Of a stretch of 64,000 nt of DNA, positions 32,890-42,287 are shown piece after piece; the first letter of the stretch is position 1; every line of letters starts with the position of its first letter. Source of the stretch: CAISIP01 sp031396205 (lineage in GTDB: Bacteria; Pseudomonadota; Gammaproteobacteria; Burkholderiales; Burkholderiaceae_C). Under the pieces are notes generated by a model that saw only the letters and a list, made by a program, of their open reading frames with translations, was not told the origin of the DNA and ran no database searches. The translations under genes and the position numbers were made by a program. The DNA is taken from positions 1 to 64,000 of the forward strand of contig JANNKH010000101.1 of NCBI GenBank assembly GCA_031396205.1. The letters run 5' to 3'.

Positions 32890-33648
32890 TCAGCGCCGCG
32901 GCAACGCGGCAGGATGAACCTGGCCGGGTTTTTGTTCCAGATATCCCTTGCCGTCCTTGACGCCCTTCTTGCCCGTGATCTGCCAGGGCGTGCGTTGTTC
33001 CACCAGACGGGCCAGCACCTCAAGCTCCTCGTCGGTGTGGTTGATGGCACCGGCGGGCGTCAGCAGCCGGCCCTCCTTGGGCTGCACCTCGGCCCAGAAC
33101 GCCTGGTGGTATTCGGACTGGCTGGTCAACTGCTCGGTGCCGGCCGCCAGGTCGACCGTGCCATAGCAGTTGCAAAAATAGCTACGCCCGTTGTCCTTGG
33201 CCGATACCTCGGCATACACGCCGGTTCCGCGAATACCGGCGGTCAGGGTCGGCGTGACGATCTGGCGGGTGGAACCGCGTCCCCACACGCTGGCCACTGC
33301 GCCCGCGAACAGACGCAAGATGCTCACGGCATTGATCGAGCTGCCCCGCTCCACCGACATCTGCGAGTTCTGGCGCACCTGGAACGAGGCATTGCCGACC
33401 ACGAACACCAGCGTCGCGCCGGGTCCGGTCGCGATCTGGTCGCCAGTCTGGATGACATGTTGCGGCAACAGGCGTTGCCCGTTGATCTGGGCATCACCCT
33501 GCATCTCGACGATATTGCTGCGCGATTGCGCGTGGGCGCTCGCAAAGCCCCCCATCGTGGTCCAAGCCGCAGCGGCGCCCAGGAAACTGCGGCGCTGAAA
33601 CCACAGGACTTCCTTCTCGGAACGGTCTATCAGGATGTGGCGGGACAT
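32890..33648 (-). CDS. FecR-domain protein with Tat-like signal
   Basis: Protein of 252 residues. The N-terminus has QRRSFLGAAAAW, a twin-arginine-like signal (about 17-40). The FecR-like beta region is GDAQINGQRLLPQHVIQTGDQIATGPGA through SVERGSSIN, FAGAVASVWGRGSTRQIVTPTLTAGIRGTGVYAEV. CNCYG near 165 is unusual. Stand-alone FecR-domain proteins in Betaproteobacteria often accompany cyclases or surface systems. AGGAGG upstream of ATG 33648. Last gene of a minus-strand set with BPSS1780 and thrB. Confidence 0.82.
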   Translation of the reverse strand: MSRHILIDRSEKEVLWFQRRSFLGAAAAWTTMGGFASAHAQSRSNIVEMQGDAQINGQRLLPQHVIQTGDQIATGPGATLVFVVGNASFQVRQNSQMSVERGSSINAVSILRLFAGAVASVWGRGSTRQIVTPTLTAGIRGTGVYAEVSAKDNGRSYFCNCYGTVDLAAGTEQLTSQSEYHQAFWAEVQPKEGRLLTPAGAINHTDEELEVLARLVEQRTPWQITGKKGVKDGKGYLEQKPGQVHPAALPRR

Positions 33649-33712
33649 GCTTCCTCCTATTCGTTCGGGCCTGGTGGCCGGTTAAATTCAACTGTAACGC
33701 GCGCGCTGATGG

Positions 33713-34510
33713 TCAAGGTGGAGCCGTGCCCGGCGCCGAAGTTTCGGGTTCGGTGACAAAACAGTCGCGAAACGTGAAATAGGTCGAGGAGAAGATCATG
33801 GCGGCGATCATCAGCGTTCCAGGCAACAGCATCGCACCACCAAATTCGGCCTTGCCCAGCGCCATCGAGAGCAAGGACACGACAAGCACCAGAGCGAAGG
33901 TGATCGCCATCCATGCCAGCAGGAATACGATAAAGGCCAGGATATTGCGCAGGCAGGCAACCAGGCTGAAGAACACGCTCTTGAGTGGCGGAACCTGGTG
34001 CCAGTGGACCAGCGCGGGTGCATGCCAGAACATCAGGGACAGCGGTAGCTGCAGGACCATAAAGGCCATCATCGCGCTGCGGCTTTGCGGGTCGCGCGCG
34101 AGTTCGATCGACAAAGCGTTGCCAGCAAGGTAGCTGCCGGCAAAACGCCCGTCATCGAACAGCGCGGTGATGCCCATCACGATCGCCAGGCCAATGCCGT
34201 ACAGCACACCCAGCATCAACATCGCCTTGAGTTGTTGTCGGCCGGCGCGAAACGCGCTGAGAAATACCAGCGGCATCGGAAAGTTGCCGGCGTCGGCTTC
34301 CTTGCTGGCGGCCATCAACCCCAGGGTGCAGGCCGGCAGCAACGCCATCGCCAGCGCCAGCCCGATGATGGGCACCATACCGGCGAGCGTCAGCACGGCC
34401 AGGAACATGAAGAACAGGCCCGACAAGGCCAGGGGTTGGCGAAAGAAGGTACGAATACCCAGCTTGACCCAGGTGATGCCGGTGCTGGCTGGGACGATAT
34501 GAAGTTTCAT
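33713..34510 (-). CDS. BPSS1780-family membrane protein
   Basis: Inner-membrane protein of 265 residues with about six hydrophobic segments (for example LALSGLFFMFLAVLTLAGM, IIGLALAMALLPACTLGLM, AFIVFLLAWMAITFALVLVV). N-terminal VPASTGITWVKLGIRTFFRQP is the family signature of the BPSS1780 group, common in Burkholderiales next to thrB. Function unknown. Confidence 0.85.
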   Translation of the reverse strand: MKLHIVPASTGITWVKLGIRTFFRQPLALSGLFFMFLAVLTLAGMVPIIGLALAMALLPACTLGLMAASKEADAGNFPMPLVFLSAFRAGRQQLKAMLMLGVLYGIGLAIVMGITALFDDGRFAGSYLAGNALSIELARDPQSRSAMMAFMVLQLPLSLMFWHAPALVHWHQVPPLKSVFFSLVACLRNILAFIVFLLAWMAITFALVLVVSLLSMALGKAEFGGAMLLPGTLMIAAMIFSSTYFTFRDCFVTEPETSAPGTAPP

Positions 34511-34627
34511 GGTGCAGTGCTGCCGGTCTTTTTGGGTTCGCGGCTGCCGGCGTCCGCGCGTGTCAATCGCCTATTGTCAGCGAAAGCCTGCGGCCGCCGA
34601 TCGACGGCCGACCGGCGCCGCATGGAT

Positions 34628-35623
34628 TCAGGGGATTGTCGATTCGAGCGACACCGGCGCACGCACCCGTTCGCGCAGCACCCGCTCGAAATGAGTCGGA
34701 TCGTGCGGCTGGAGCATCGCCGCGTCGCGCGGCAGGTGCAGGTCCCACAGGCGCGAGATCCAAAAGCGCAGCGCCCCCGCCCGCAGCATCGCCGGCAACA
34801 AGTGGCGCTCGGGCGCCGTGAGGGGACGCACCGCGGCGTAGGCGAGCAACAGGCTGCGGGTGCGCGGCAGGTCGGCAACCCCGGTTGACAGATCGATGCA
34901 CCAGTCGTTGAGGCTGACTGCGATGTCGAACAGCCAGCTGTCGACGCCAGCGAAGTAGAAATCGAAAAAGCCGCTCAGGCGTGGCGCGCCATCGGGATCA
35001 GCCGCGTCGACGCCGCTGTCGAACAGAACATTGTCACGGAACAGGTCGGCATGGATGGCGCCGCGCGGCAGGGCCCGGTACAGCGACGACTCGGCAATGT
35101 GGTTCTGATAGGCCAATTCGGATCGCAGCAACTCGGCCTGCTGCTCGTCGGCGTGCGGCAGGATCAGCGGCACGGTGTCGTTCCACCAGGGTAGGGCGCG
35201 CAGGTTGGGCTGCTCCAGCGGGAAGTCGCGCGCCGCCAGGTGCATGCGCGCCAATGCGGTGCCGACGGCCCTGCAATGGCTGGTGTCGGGCAGCAGCGCG
35301 CTCTTGCCCGACAGCCGGTTCACCACGGTGGCGGGTTTGTTCTTGAGACGGTGCAGGTAGATGCCAGCGGCGTCCTCGGCCGGGTCCGGTACCGGAATGC
35401 CGCGCGCAGCCAGGTGCTTCATCAAAGCCAGGTAGAACGGCAGTTGATCGAAGCCCAGGCGCTCGAACAGCGTCAGCACGTATTCGCCCTGGCTGGTGCT
35501 GACGAAATAATTGGTGTTCTCGATGCCGCCGGCGCAGCCCTGCATCGCGCGCAGCTCTCCCAGGCCAAGCTTGTGGATCAGGGCGCCCGCCTCCTCGGCA
35601 GCGACCTCTGTGTATACCGCCAT
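34628..35623 (-). CDS. thrB: Homoserine kinase, type II
   Basis: Aminoglycoside-phosphotransferase-like ThrB of 331 residues, phosphorylating L-homoserine in threonine synthesis. MAVYTEV at the N-terminus, GIENTNYFV, and the kinase catalytic loop HADLFRDNVLF followed by GFFDFYFAGVD (metal-binding Asp) are diagnostic. Family length is about 315-330. It starts 18 bases after the DUF2782 gene, so the two are probably cotranscribed. Confidence 0.93.
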   Translation of the reverse strand: MAVYTEVAAEEAGALIHKLGLGELRAMQGCAGGIENTNYFVSTSQGEYVLTLFERLGFDQLPFYLALMKHLAARGIPVPDPAEDAAGIYLHRLKNKPATVVNRLSGKSALLPDTSHCRAVGTALARMHLAARDFPLEQPNLRALPWWNDTVPLILPHADEQQAELLRSELAYQNHIAESSLYRALPRGAIHADLFRDNVLFDSGVDAADPDGAPRLSGFFDFYFAGVDSWLFDIAVSLNDWCIDLSTGVADLPRTRSLLLAYAAVRPLTAPERHLLPAMLRAGALRFWISRLWDLHLPRDAAMLQPHDPTHFERVLRERVRAPVSLESTIP

Positions 35624-35641
35624 GGATCAGTGCTGCAGGCC

Positions 35642-35983
35642 TTAGAAGCCGATGATTTTCCAGACCCGGGTGCCACCATTGGCCGTTCCGTTGCCCCGCT
35701 CGCCGCGCGCCAGATTACGGTTGCTGCTGCCGGGCTGGATGTCGTAGGCGGGCATGCCGCTCTTGGGTGACACGACGATGGTCTGGGTTTCGCCGCCAAC
35801 GCGCAACTCGTCGATGCGCGAGCCGGCGTCTTCGATCAGAAGACGCTCGATGCGTTGGTCTGGCCGCCGGGCTGTTGCGGGCGAGCTGCCGTCATTGGCG
35901 GGCGCGCTCTGCGCAAAGCTTGATCCGGTGCAGGCCAGGGCCAGGGCCAGTAAACCTGGGGTGGCGAAACGATGATGCGACAT
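35642..35983 (-). CDS. DUF2782 exported protein
   Basis: Protein of 113 residues with a signal peptide (about 1-24, GLLALALACTGSSFAQ). The conserved core IERLLIEDAGSRIDELRVGGETQTIVVSPK and MPAYDIQPG is that of DUF2782, a small periplasmic protein usually located between polA and thrB in Betaproteobacteria. Start ATG 35983 is chosen for the signal peptide; the frame opens further 5'. Divergent from polA with 52 bases between starts. Confidence 0.85.
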   Translation of the reverse strand: MSHHRFATPGLLALALACTGSSFAQSAPANDGSSPATARRPDQRIERLLIEDAGSRIDELRVGGETQTIVVSPKSGMPAYDIQPGSSNRNLARGERGNGTANGGTRVWKIIGF

Positions 35984-36035
35984 GGCCCGGATTGTAGGAC
36001 CACCGCGCTGCGTCGGTGGCAGGCACAATGACGCG

Positions 36036-38867
36036 ATGAATGCCACCGCAACCCCTGCCGACGCGCCGCCTTCCAAGCGGCCCCGCACCCTGCTGCTGGT
36101 GGATGGCTCGAGCTACCTGTACCGTGCCTTCCATGCCATGCCCGACCTGCGCGCCGTACCCGATGACCCGGCCAGTCCGGCCACCGGGGCGATTCGCGGC
36201 ATGGTCAACATGATGCGCAGCCTGCGCAAGGAAATCCCGGCTGACTACGCGGCCTGTGTGTTCGATGCCAAGGGCCCCACTTTCCGCGATGCGATATTCC
36301 CCGAGTACAAGGCCCAGCGCAGTCCGATGCCCGATGACCTGCGCGCGCAGATTGCGCCGATCCACGAGGTGGTACGGCTGCTCGGATGGACGGTGCTCGA
36401 CGTGCCTGGCGTGGAGGCCGATGATGTGATCGGCACCTTGGCAGTGATCGCTGCGCGCCAGGGCATCGAGGTGATCGTCTCCAGTGGCGACAAGGACCTG
36501 GCCCAGCTGGTAAACGAGCACATCACGATCGTGGACACCATGAACGGCAAGCGGCGCGACCTGGCCGGCGTTGAAGCGGAATTCGGCGTGCCGGCGCGGT
36601 TGATGGTCGATTTCCAGACACTGGTGGGCGACACGGTCGACAACGTACCGGGAGTGCAAAAGGTCGGGCCCAAGACGGCCGCCAAGTGGTTGCAGGAGTA
36701 CGGTTCGCTCGACGCGCTGGTGGCTAACGCGGATGCCATCAAGGGCGTGGCCGGGCAGAACCTGCGTGACGCGATCGACTGGCTGCCGACCGGGCGCGTC
36801 CTGCTCACCGTCAAGACCGACTGCGATCTGGACGCATGGATCAAGGGCCTGCCAGCGCTTGACGCCATGGCGATCGGCGATCAGGACACCGAAGCGCTGA
36901 AGCAGTTCTACGCCACCTACGGCTTCAAGGGCCTGGTGCGGACCTTGTCAGCCGGCGGATCGGACGACACCGACAAGCCGGGCTACAGCGGCGATCCCGC
37001 GTTGGCGAACGGCGCGTCCACGCCCGGGCAGGACCCGCCCATCACCCCACGAGCCGACGCGCCGCCGACCCAGTACGAAACCATCCTTACATGGGGTCAG
37101 CTGGACGCCTGGCTGGAGCGATTGGCCGGCGCTGATCTGGCGGCAGTCGACACCGAGACCACGTCACTGGATGAGATGCGGGCCGCGATTGTCGGCGTGA
37201 GCTTCAGCGTGACACCCGGACAGGCCGCCTATGTGCCGCTGGCGCATAACTACCCCGGCGCGCCGGACCAGTTGCCGCGCGATGCCGTGCTGGCGCTGCT
37301 CAAGCCCTGGCTGGAGGATCCGCTGCGCCACAAGCTGGGTCAACACATCAAGTACGACCGCCATGTGTTCGCCAACCACGGCATCGAGGTGCAGGGTTAT
37401 GTGCATGACACCATGCTGCAAAGTTATGTACTCGAAGTGCACCGACCGCACGGCCTGGCCAGTCTGGCCGAGCGGCATCTGGGGCGTTCCGGCATCAGCT
37501 ACGAAGACCTGTGCGGCAAGGGTGCGCACCAGATCGGCTTTGACCAGGTCGACATTGAACGGGCGGCCAAGTACTCCTGCGAAGACTCCGACCAGACGCT
37601 CGATGTGCACCGTGTGCTGTGGCGGAGGATCCAGGCCGACCCCAAGCTGGCCTTTATCTACCAGCTGGAGATCGACAGCAGCGAAGCACTGTACCGGATC
37701 GAGCGCAATGGCGTACTGATCGACGCACCGACGCTGGCCGCGCAAAGCCATGAACTGGGTCAGCGCATCATGCAGCTGGAATCAGAGGCGTATGTGCTGG
37801 CGGGCCAGCCATTCAACCTGGGCAGCCCGAAGCAGATTGGCGATATTTTCTTCGGCAAGCTCGGCCTGCCGGTCGTCAAGAAAACCGCCACGGGGGCGCC
37901 CAGCACCGACGAGGAGGTGCTGGAAAAGCTGGCCGAGGACTATCCGCTGCCGGCCAAGATTCTGGAGCACCGCGGGCTGGCCAAGCTCAAGGGCACCTAC
38001 ACCGACAAGCTGGCCCAGCTGGCGCATCCGCGTACCGGCAGGGTGCACACGCACTATGCCCAGGCGGTCGCGGTGACCGGTCGCCTGTCGAGCAACGACC
38101 CGAACCTGCAGAACATACCGATCCGCACCGCCGAGGGACGCCGGGTGCGCGAGGCGTTTGTCGCACCGAGCGGCCATGTGATCGCCAGTGCCGATTACAG
38201 CCAGATCGAGTTGCGCATCATGGCCCATATCAGCGAGGACGAGGCGCTGGTTCGCGCATTTGCCGAGGGCATGGATGTGCACCGTGCCACTGCGGCCGAG
38301 GTGTTCGGCGTGTCGCCGGACCAGGTCAGCAGCGAACAGCGCCGGTATGCCAAGGTCATCAATTTCGGACTGATCTACGGCATGAGCGCCTACGGTCTGG
38401 CGCGCAGCCTGTCGATCGACAATACCGCGGCGAAGAACTACATCGAGCGCTATTTCCAGCGCTATCCCGGTGTCAAGCGCTACATGGACGAGACGAAGGA
38501 GCTGGCGCGCGAAAAGGGGTTTGTCGAAACCGTGTACGGTCGCCGGCTGTACCTGCCGGAGATCCGTTCGCCCAACGGACCACGTCGCAGCGGCGCCGAG
38601 CGACAGGCCATCAATGCGCCGATGCAGGGCACCGCTGCCGACCTGATCAAGCTCAGCATGGTCAAGGTGCAGCAGGTGCTGGATGCCGAGCGGCGGGCCA
38701 CCCGGATGATCATGCAGGTGCATGACGAACTGGTGTTCGAGGTGCCGCAGGCCGAGGTCGCGTGGCTGCGGCTGGAGATCCCGCGTCTGATGGCGTCGGT
38801 GGCCGCGTTGCGGGTGCCGCTGGTGGCCGAGATCGGTGTGGGCGCGAACTGGGACCAGGCTCACTGA
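36036..38867 (+). CDS. polA: DNA polymerase I
   Basis: Three-domain polymerase of 943 residues. Flap/5'-3' exonuclease (about 15-310: LLLVDGSSYLYRAFHAM, EADDVIGTLA, VSSGDKDLAQLV), 3'-5' proofreading exonuclease with an intact motif DTETTSLDEM (around 370), and the polymerase domain with motif A ADYSQIELRIMAH, motif B RRYAKVINFGLIYGMSAYGLA and motif C MQVHDELVFEV. Phe at the dNTP-selectivity position of motif B. A Pro/Thr-rich linker (about 325-355) joins the halves. ATG 36036 is preferred to an in-frame ATG at 35982. Confidence 0.97.
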   Translation: MNATATPADAPPSKRPRTLLLVDGSSYLYRAFHAMPDLRAVPDDPASPATGAIRGMVNMMRSLRKEIPADYAACVFDAKGPTFRDAIFPEYKAQRSPMPDDLRAQIAPIHEVVRLLGWTVLDVPGVEADDVIGTLAVIAARQGIEVIVSSGDKDLAQLVNEHITIVDTMNGKRRDLAGVEAEFGVPARLMVDFQTLVGDTVDNVPGVQKVGPKTAAKWLQEYGSLDALVANADAIKGVAGQNLRDAIDWLPTGRVLLTVKTDCDLDAWIKGLPALDAMAIGDQDTEALKQFYATYGFKGLVRTLSAGGSDDTDKPGYSGDPALANGASTPGQDPPITPRADAPPTQYETILTWGQLDAWLERLAGADLAAVDTETTSLDEMRAAIVGVSFSVTPGQAAYVPLAHNYPGAPDQLPRDAVLALLKPWLEDPLRHKLGQHIKYDRHVFANHGIEVQGYVHDTMLQSYVLEVHRPHGLASLAERHLGRSGISYEDLCGKGAHQIGFDQVDIERAAKYSCEDSDQTLDVHRVLWRRIQADPKLAFIYQLEIDSSEALYRIERNGVLIDAPTLAAQSHELGQRIMQLESEAYVLAGQPFNLGSPKQIGDIFFGKLGLPVVKKTATGAPSTDEEVLEKLAEDYPLPAKILEHRGLAKLKGTYTDKLAQLAHPRTGRVHTHYAQAVAVTGRLSSNDPNLQNIPIRTAEGRRVREAFVAPSGHVIASADYSQIELRIMAHISEDEALVRAFAEGMDVHRATAAEVFGVSPDQVSSEQRRYAKVINFGLIYGMSAYGLARSLSIDNTAAKNYIERYFQRYPGVKRYMDETKELAREKGFVETVYGRRLYLPEIRSPNGPRRSGAERQAINAPMQGTAADLIKLSMVKVQQVLDAERRATRMIMQVHDELVFEVPQAEVAWLRLEIPRLMASVAALRVPLVAEIGVGANWDQAH

Positions 38868-38914
38868 GTCTGGCATCGGCGCAGGACGTCTTGGCGCGGC
38901 GCCGGCGCGCCGGT

Positions 38915-40195
38915 TCAGTTCAGTTCGCCGGGGCGCGAGCGCGGTGCATCCTTGTCGATCTCCCAATCGGCCAGGTCGGCCACTTCATAGCGCGCGCGTC
39001 CGGCGCTTTTGACGCGGTACATGGCGGTATCGGCGGCATTGACCAGTGAGGCGGGGTCGCGCATCGCACTCGGGACCAACTGGGCGATGCCGATGCTGAA
39101 GGTGACATGGGGTGCGGTCGGCGAAGCGGCATGGGGCAGTGCCAGCTGCGCAATGCCGTCGAGGCAGCGCTGAGCCAGTTCCTCGGCCTGGGACAACCCG
39201 GCCGCCGGTAGCAGGATGACGAATTCCTCGCCGCCATAACGCGCCACCAGTTCGCCGGCGCGCCGAACACAGGCCTGCAGCAGCCCTGCTACCTGGCGCA
39301 GGCACTCATCACCGGCGACATGCCCATAGTGATCGTTGAAGCGCTTGAAATGGTCGATGTCGACAACCAGCAGGCTCAGGCAGGTGCCCGCGCGCGCGGC
39401 GCGTAGCCACTCCACGCCCAATGTTTCATCGAAACGACGCCGATTGGTGATGCCGGTCAGGCTGTCGGTCGCCGACTGGCGCACCAGTTGCTCATTGGTC
39501 TTGGTTGCCTGGTGATGCGCCCGCACCAGTTCGGTGACATCGGCGCGCGCCACTACGATGGCGCCGTGTTCGCTGTGGGCCACCAGGGCCTGGACCCAGC
39601 GATCGCCGGGGTATTGCAGTAAAGCCGCATGGTGCAGACTGGCGCGCGTGGCTCCCGTGTCGTCGTCCATCGCAGTGGGCTCCTGCGTCGCGTACGGCTG
39701 AACCCCGAGTTCGCGCTCGCGCCGCAGCAATTCCTGGTGGCCGGAACGGGCGTCCATCTCGTGCGACAGTCCCGGGATCAGGCGATTGAGAAACCGGTTG
39801 CTCAGCGATAGTTGGTTGCGCCGGTCAAACACGGCAACCCCGACAGGCAGGTTGTCCAGGGCCGTTACCAGCAGGTCGCGCTCCCGTCGCGCCACCAACA
39901 GCGTCTGCTCCAGTGCCTGGTGCTGCACCTGGGCCAGCGCCTGGTGTTGCGCCAGTGCGGCCCCTGCACGCTCCAATGTGCGAACCACGCGCATCAACAG
40001 GGTGATGGCGACGGCGACGGGCAGCAGCACCAGCAAGGCCACGAGCGCCGATGGGGCAGCATCCGGGTCGACGCCCTGGGCCAGCCACCATGCAAGCGCG
40101 GCGCAAACGATGCCGGTCAGCAGCAGCAGGGTCGTCATGATGTCAAATCGCAGCCGGTTGGCAGCCTTTGACGTTGCCACAGGGGTCTTTGGCAT
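38915..40195 (-). CDS. Membrane-anchored diguanylate cyclase (GGEEF)
   Basis: Protein of 426 residues, start taken at ATG 40195 (frame open to 40426). Two hydrophobic segments (FDIMTTLLLLTGIVCAALAWWLA and ALVALLVLLPVAVAITLLM), a helical linker, a PAS-like region (LLVTALDNLPVGVAVFDRRNQLSLSN), then a GGDEF domain from DSLTGITNRRRF with active site YGGEEF. The product would be cyclic di-GMP. The inhibitory RxxD site reads RAGE, so product feedback may be lost. Convergent with polA. Confidence 0.87.
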   Translation of the reverse strand: MPKTPVATSKAANRLRFDIMTTLLLLTGIVCAALAWWLAQGVDPDAAPSALVALLVLLPVAVAITLLMRVVRTLERAGAALAQHQALAQVQHQALEQTLLVARRERDLLVTALDNLPVGVAVFDRRNQLSLSNRFLNRLIPGLSHEMDARSGHQELLRRERELGVQPYATQEPTAMDDDTGATRASLHHAALLQYPGDRWVQALVAHSEHGAIVVARADVTELVRAHHQATKTNEQLVRQSATDSLTGITNRRRFDETLGVEWLRAARAGTCLSLLVVDIDHFKRFNDHYGHVAGDECLRQVAGLLQACVRRAGELVARYGGEEFVILLPAAGLSQAEELAQRCLDGIAQLALPHAASPTAPHVTFSIGIAQLVPSAMRDPASLVNAADTAMYRVKSAGRARYEVADLADWEIDKDAPRSRPGELN

Positions 40196-40455
40196 GGAAT
40201 GTCTAGTATCGAGGCATCCTGTGGCGTGCCGGGTTCCTGCGGGATTATCGGCTTGCATGGGTTTGCACTGAAGAAGCTTCATGACCGGGCGCCCCGGCGA
40301 AATCTGCGACACTCGCCCTTGTACCGTGTGTTGCGGTGGCCCGTTTGTCGCGCCGGGCCTGCGCGTCGAGCCGCCCGGCGAGGCGTACCGACGACGCAAG
40401 CGTGCAGTTTGCGGGCCTCGATACACTGGCCCGACCCGTTAAAGAGCCAACTTTC

Positions 40456-41322
40456 ATGACCCTGGGCGCGATCCTGCTGGGAACGCTTGCTGCCGGTATC
40501 GGCAGCGTATGGCTGGCCGCGTTGCTGAGTTTTGGGGTGCTGGCGCGCTTTACCCAGCACATGCTGAGCCTGGCCGCTGGAGCGTTGTTGGCGACGGCCT
40601 TCATGCACCTCTTGCCAGAAGCGTTCGAAAGCGCAATCGGGCCCCATCGGCTCTTTCTGACCTTGCTGGTGGGCCTGGTGTTCTTTTTCCTGCTCGACAA
40701 GGCCGAACTCTGGCACCACGGCCATGAGCACCACCACGGAAATTCCGGCACAAAGGGGGCCCACGGGCACGTACACGGACCCGGGGATAGCCACGGCCAC
40801 AGTCATCCTGGCGACGGCTCGGCCGACCATGGCCACGAGCACCATCTCACTTCAGCGCGGTCCCCGCCCACCGCCGGGAACTGGTCGGTATTGGCGGGCG
40901 ATTCGGTACATTGTTTTGGCGATGGCGTGCTGATCGCTTCGGCCTTCATCGCCGATATGCGACTGGGCCTGATCGCGGCGCTGGCCGTACTGGCGCACGA
41001 GGTGCCGCACCACATGGGGGACCTGATGGTGTTGCGCAGTGGCCCGGGCGACCGCAGGGCGGCGGTGCTCAAAGTATCGTTGGCCGGTTCGGTGACGGCG
41101 CTCGGGGGTCTGGTGGGCTACCTGCTGGTTGAACCGCTGGTGAACCTGTTGCCGTATTTCCTGGTCGTGGCCAGCAGCAGTTTTGTCTATGTGGCCCTGG
41201 CCGACCTGATTCCCCAACTCCAGACCCGCCTGAGTGCACGCCAGACCGCAGCGCAGATCACCTGGCTGATGACGGGCATCGCGCTGGTCAGTCTGGTGAG
41301 CAGCCTGGCGCATCTGGATTGA
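40456..41322 (+). CDS. ZIP-family metal transporter
   Basis: Membrane protein of 288 residues with about seven to eight hydrophobic segments. A His-rich loop (about 95-135: HHGHEHHHG, HGHVHGPGDSHGHSH, DHGHEHH) sits between helices as in ZIP zinc importers; metal-site motifs are HCFGDGVLI and HEVPHHMGD. Start ATG 40456; the open frame to 40336 runs through the promoter region. Divergent from the diguanylate cyclase gene. Likely imports zinc or iron. Confidence 0.88.
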   Translation: MTLGAILLGTLAAGIGSVWLAALLSFGVLARFTQHMLSLAAGALLATAFMHLLPEAFESAIGPHRLFLTLLVGLVFFFLLDKAELWHHGHEHHHGNSGTKGAHGHVHGPGDSHGHSHPGDGSADHGHEHHLTSARSPPTAGNWSVLAGDSVHCFGDGVLIASAFIADMRLGLIAALAVLAHEVPHHMGDLMVLRSGPGDRRAAVLKVSLAGSVTALGGLVGYLLVEPLVNLLPYFLVVASSSFVYVALADLIPQLQTRLSARQTAAQITWLMTGIALVSLVSSLAHLD

Positions 41323-42265
41323 CAGGTGCGGACGGCGCCAGCGCCAGTGAACGGAGGCTGGTGAATTCGCGCTCGCATCGCTGGAGCGGATCGGTGAAAC
41401 GGATCGACCGCGCGAGCAACTGCAATGGCCGGGCGGGGTCGAAACGGCCCTGGGGCATCAGCTGCGGGTAGATGCCATCCCCCACGATGGCTATGCCCAA
41501 CGCCGCCATGTGCAGCCGCAGCTGGTGCCGGTAGCCGGTCAACGGGTGCAGGCGGTACAAGGCAAGCGCGCCCATGGACCGAACCAATTCCACCCGCGTC
41601 GTGGCGTTGGGTGCGCCGGGCATTTCACATTGCTGCAGGAAATGGACACCCTCGCCGACGCGGCTGTGCCGAGTCAGTGGCAGCAGCAGTCCGGGGCGCC
41701 ACGGCGCGACGGCCTCGTAGGTCTTGTGGACGCGTCGCTCGCGGAACAGTGCATGGTAAGCGTCGCGCGTATGCGGCTGGACCGAGAACATGACCAGTCC
41801 GGCAGTGTCGCGGTCGATGCGGTGGATCGGCACCAGCGTATCGATGCCCAGCGTGCGCTTGAGTCGTACCAGCAGGGTCTGCTGCAGGTAGTGGCCTGAT
41901 GGTACAACCGCCATGCCATGCGGCTTGTCGACCACCAGCAGGTGCGGGTCTCGGTACAGAATGGGTACTTCGCCGGCTACCGCAACCGGTTCCGCGATGC
42001 AATCGCGGTAATAGTACAGCCGGGTGTGGCCACCATAAAGCTGCTGTTCGGAAATGGACTGCCCGGCGTCGTCCAGCACCTTTCCCTCGCGCATGCGCTG
42101 CGCCCACACCGCGCGTGGTTGCGCCGGGAACCGCTGCTCCAGGAAATCGAGTAGGGTAGCCCAGCTGCCGGCGGGCAGGCCGACCCGACTCGGGCCCACG
42201 CCATCGATGGTTGGCGGCACACGAGCGCTTGCGGGTCGAGGTGGCAAAGGGTGTGTCGCAGACAC
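41288..42265 (-). CDS. RluA-family pseudouridine synthase
   Basis: Protein of 325 residues converting uridine to pseudouridine in rRNA or tRNA. The catalytic aspartate lies in IHRIDRDTAGLVMF (HRID motif); VDKPHGMAVVPSG and LHPLTGYRHQLRLHM are the family neighbours. Start taken at GTG 42265 (GAGG 7 bases upstream, 22 bases after the trmB stop); the frame stays open to 42337 inside trmB. The 3' end overlaps the ZIP gene end by 35 bases, convergent. Target site cannot be assigned. Confidence 0.85.
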   Translation of the reverse strand: MSATHPLPPRPASARVPPTIDGVGPSRVGLPAGSWATLLDFLEQRFPAQPRAVWAQRMREGKVLDDAGQSISEQQLYGGHTRLYYYRDCIAEPVAVAGEVPILYRDPHLLVVDKPHGMAVVPSGHYLQQTLLVRLKRTLGIDTLVPIHRIDRDTAGLVMFSVQPHTRDAYHALFRERRVHKTYEAVAPWRPGLLLPLTRHSRVGEGVHFLQQCEMPGAPNATTRVELVRSMGALALYRLHPLTGYRHQLRLHMAALGIAIVGDGIYPQLMPQGRFDPARPLQLLARSIRFTDPLQRCEREFTSLRSLALAPSAPVNPDAPGCSPD

Positions 42266-42287
42266 GCGTCGGCCTCGCGCAGCGCCC

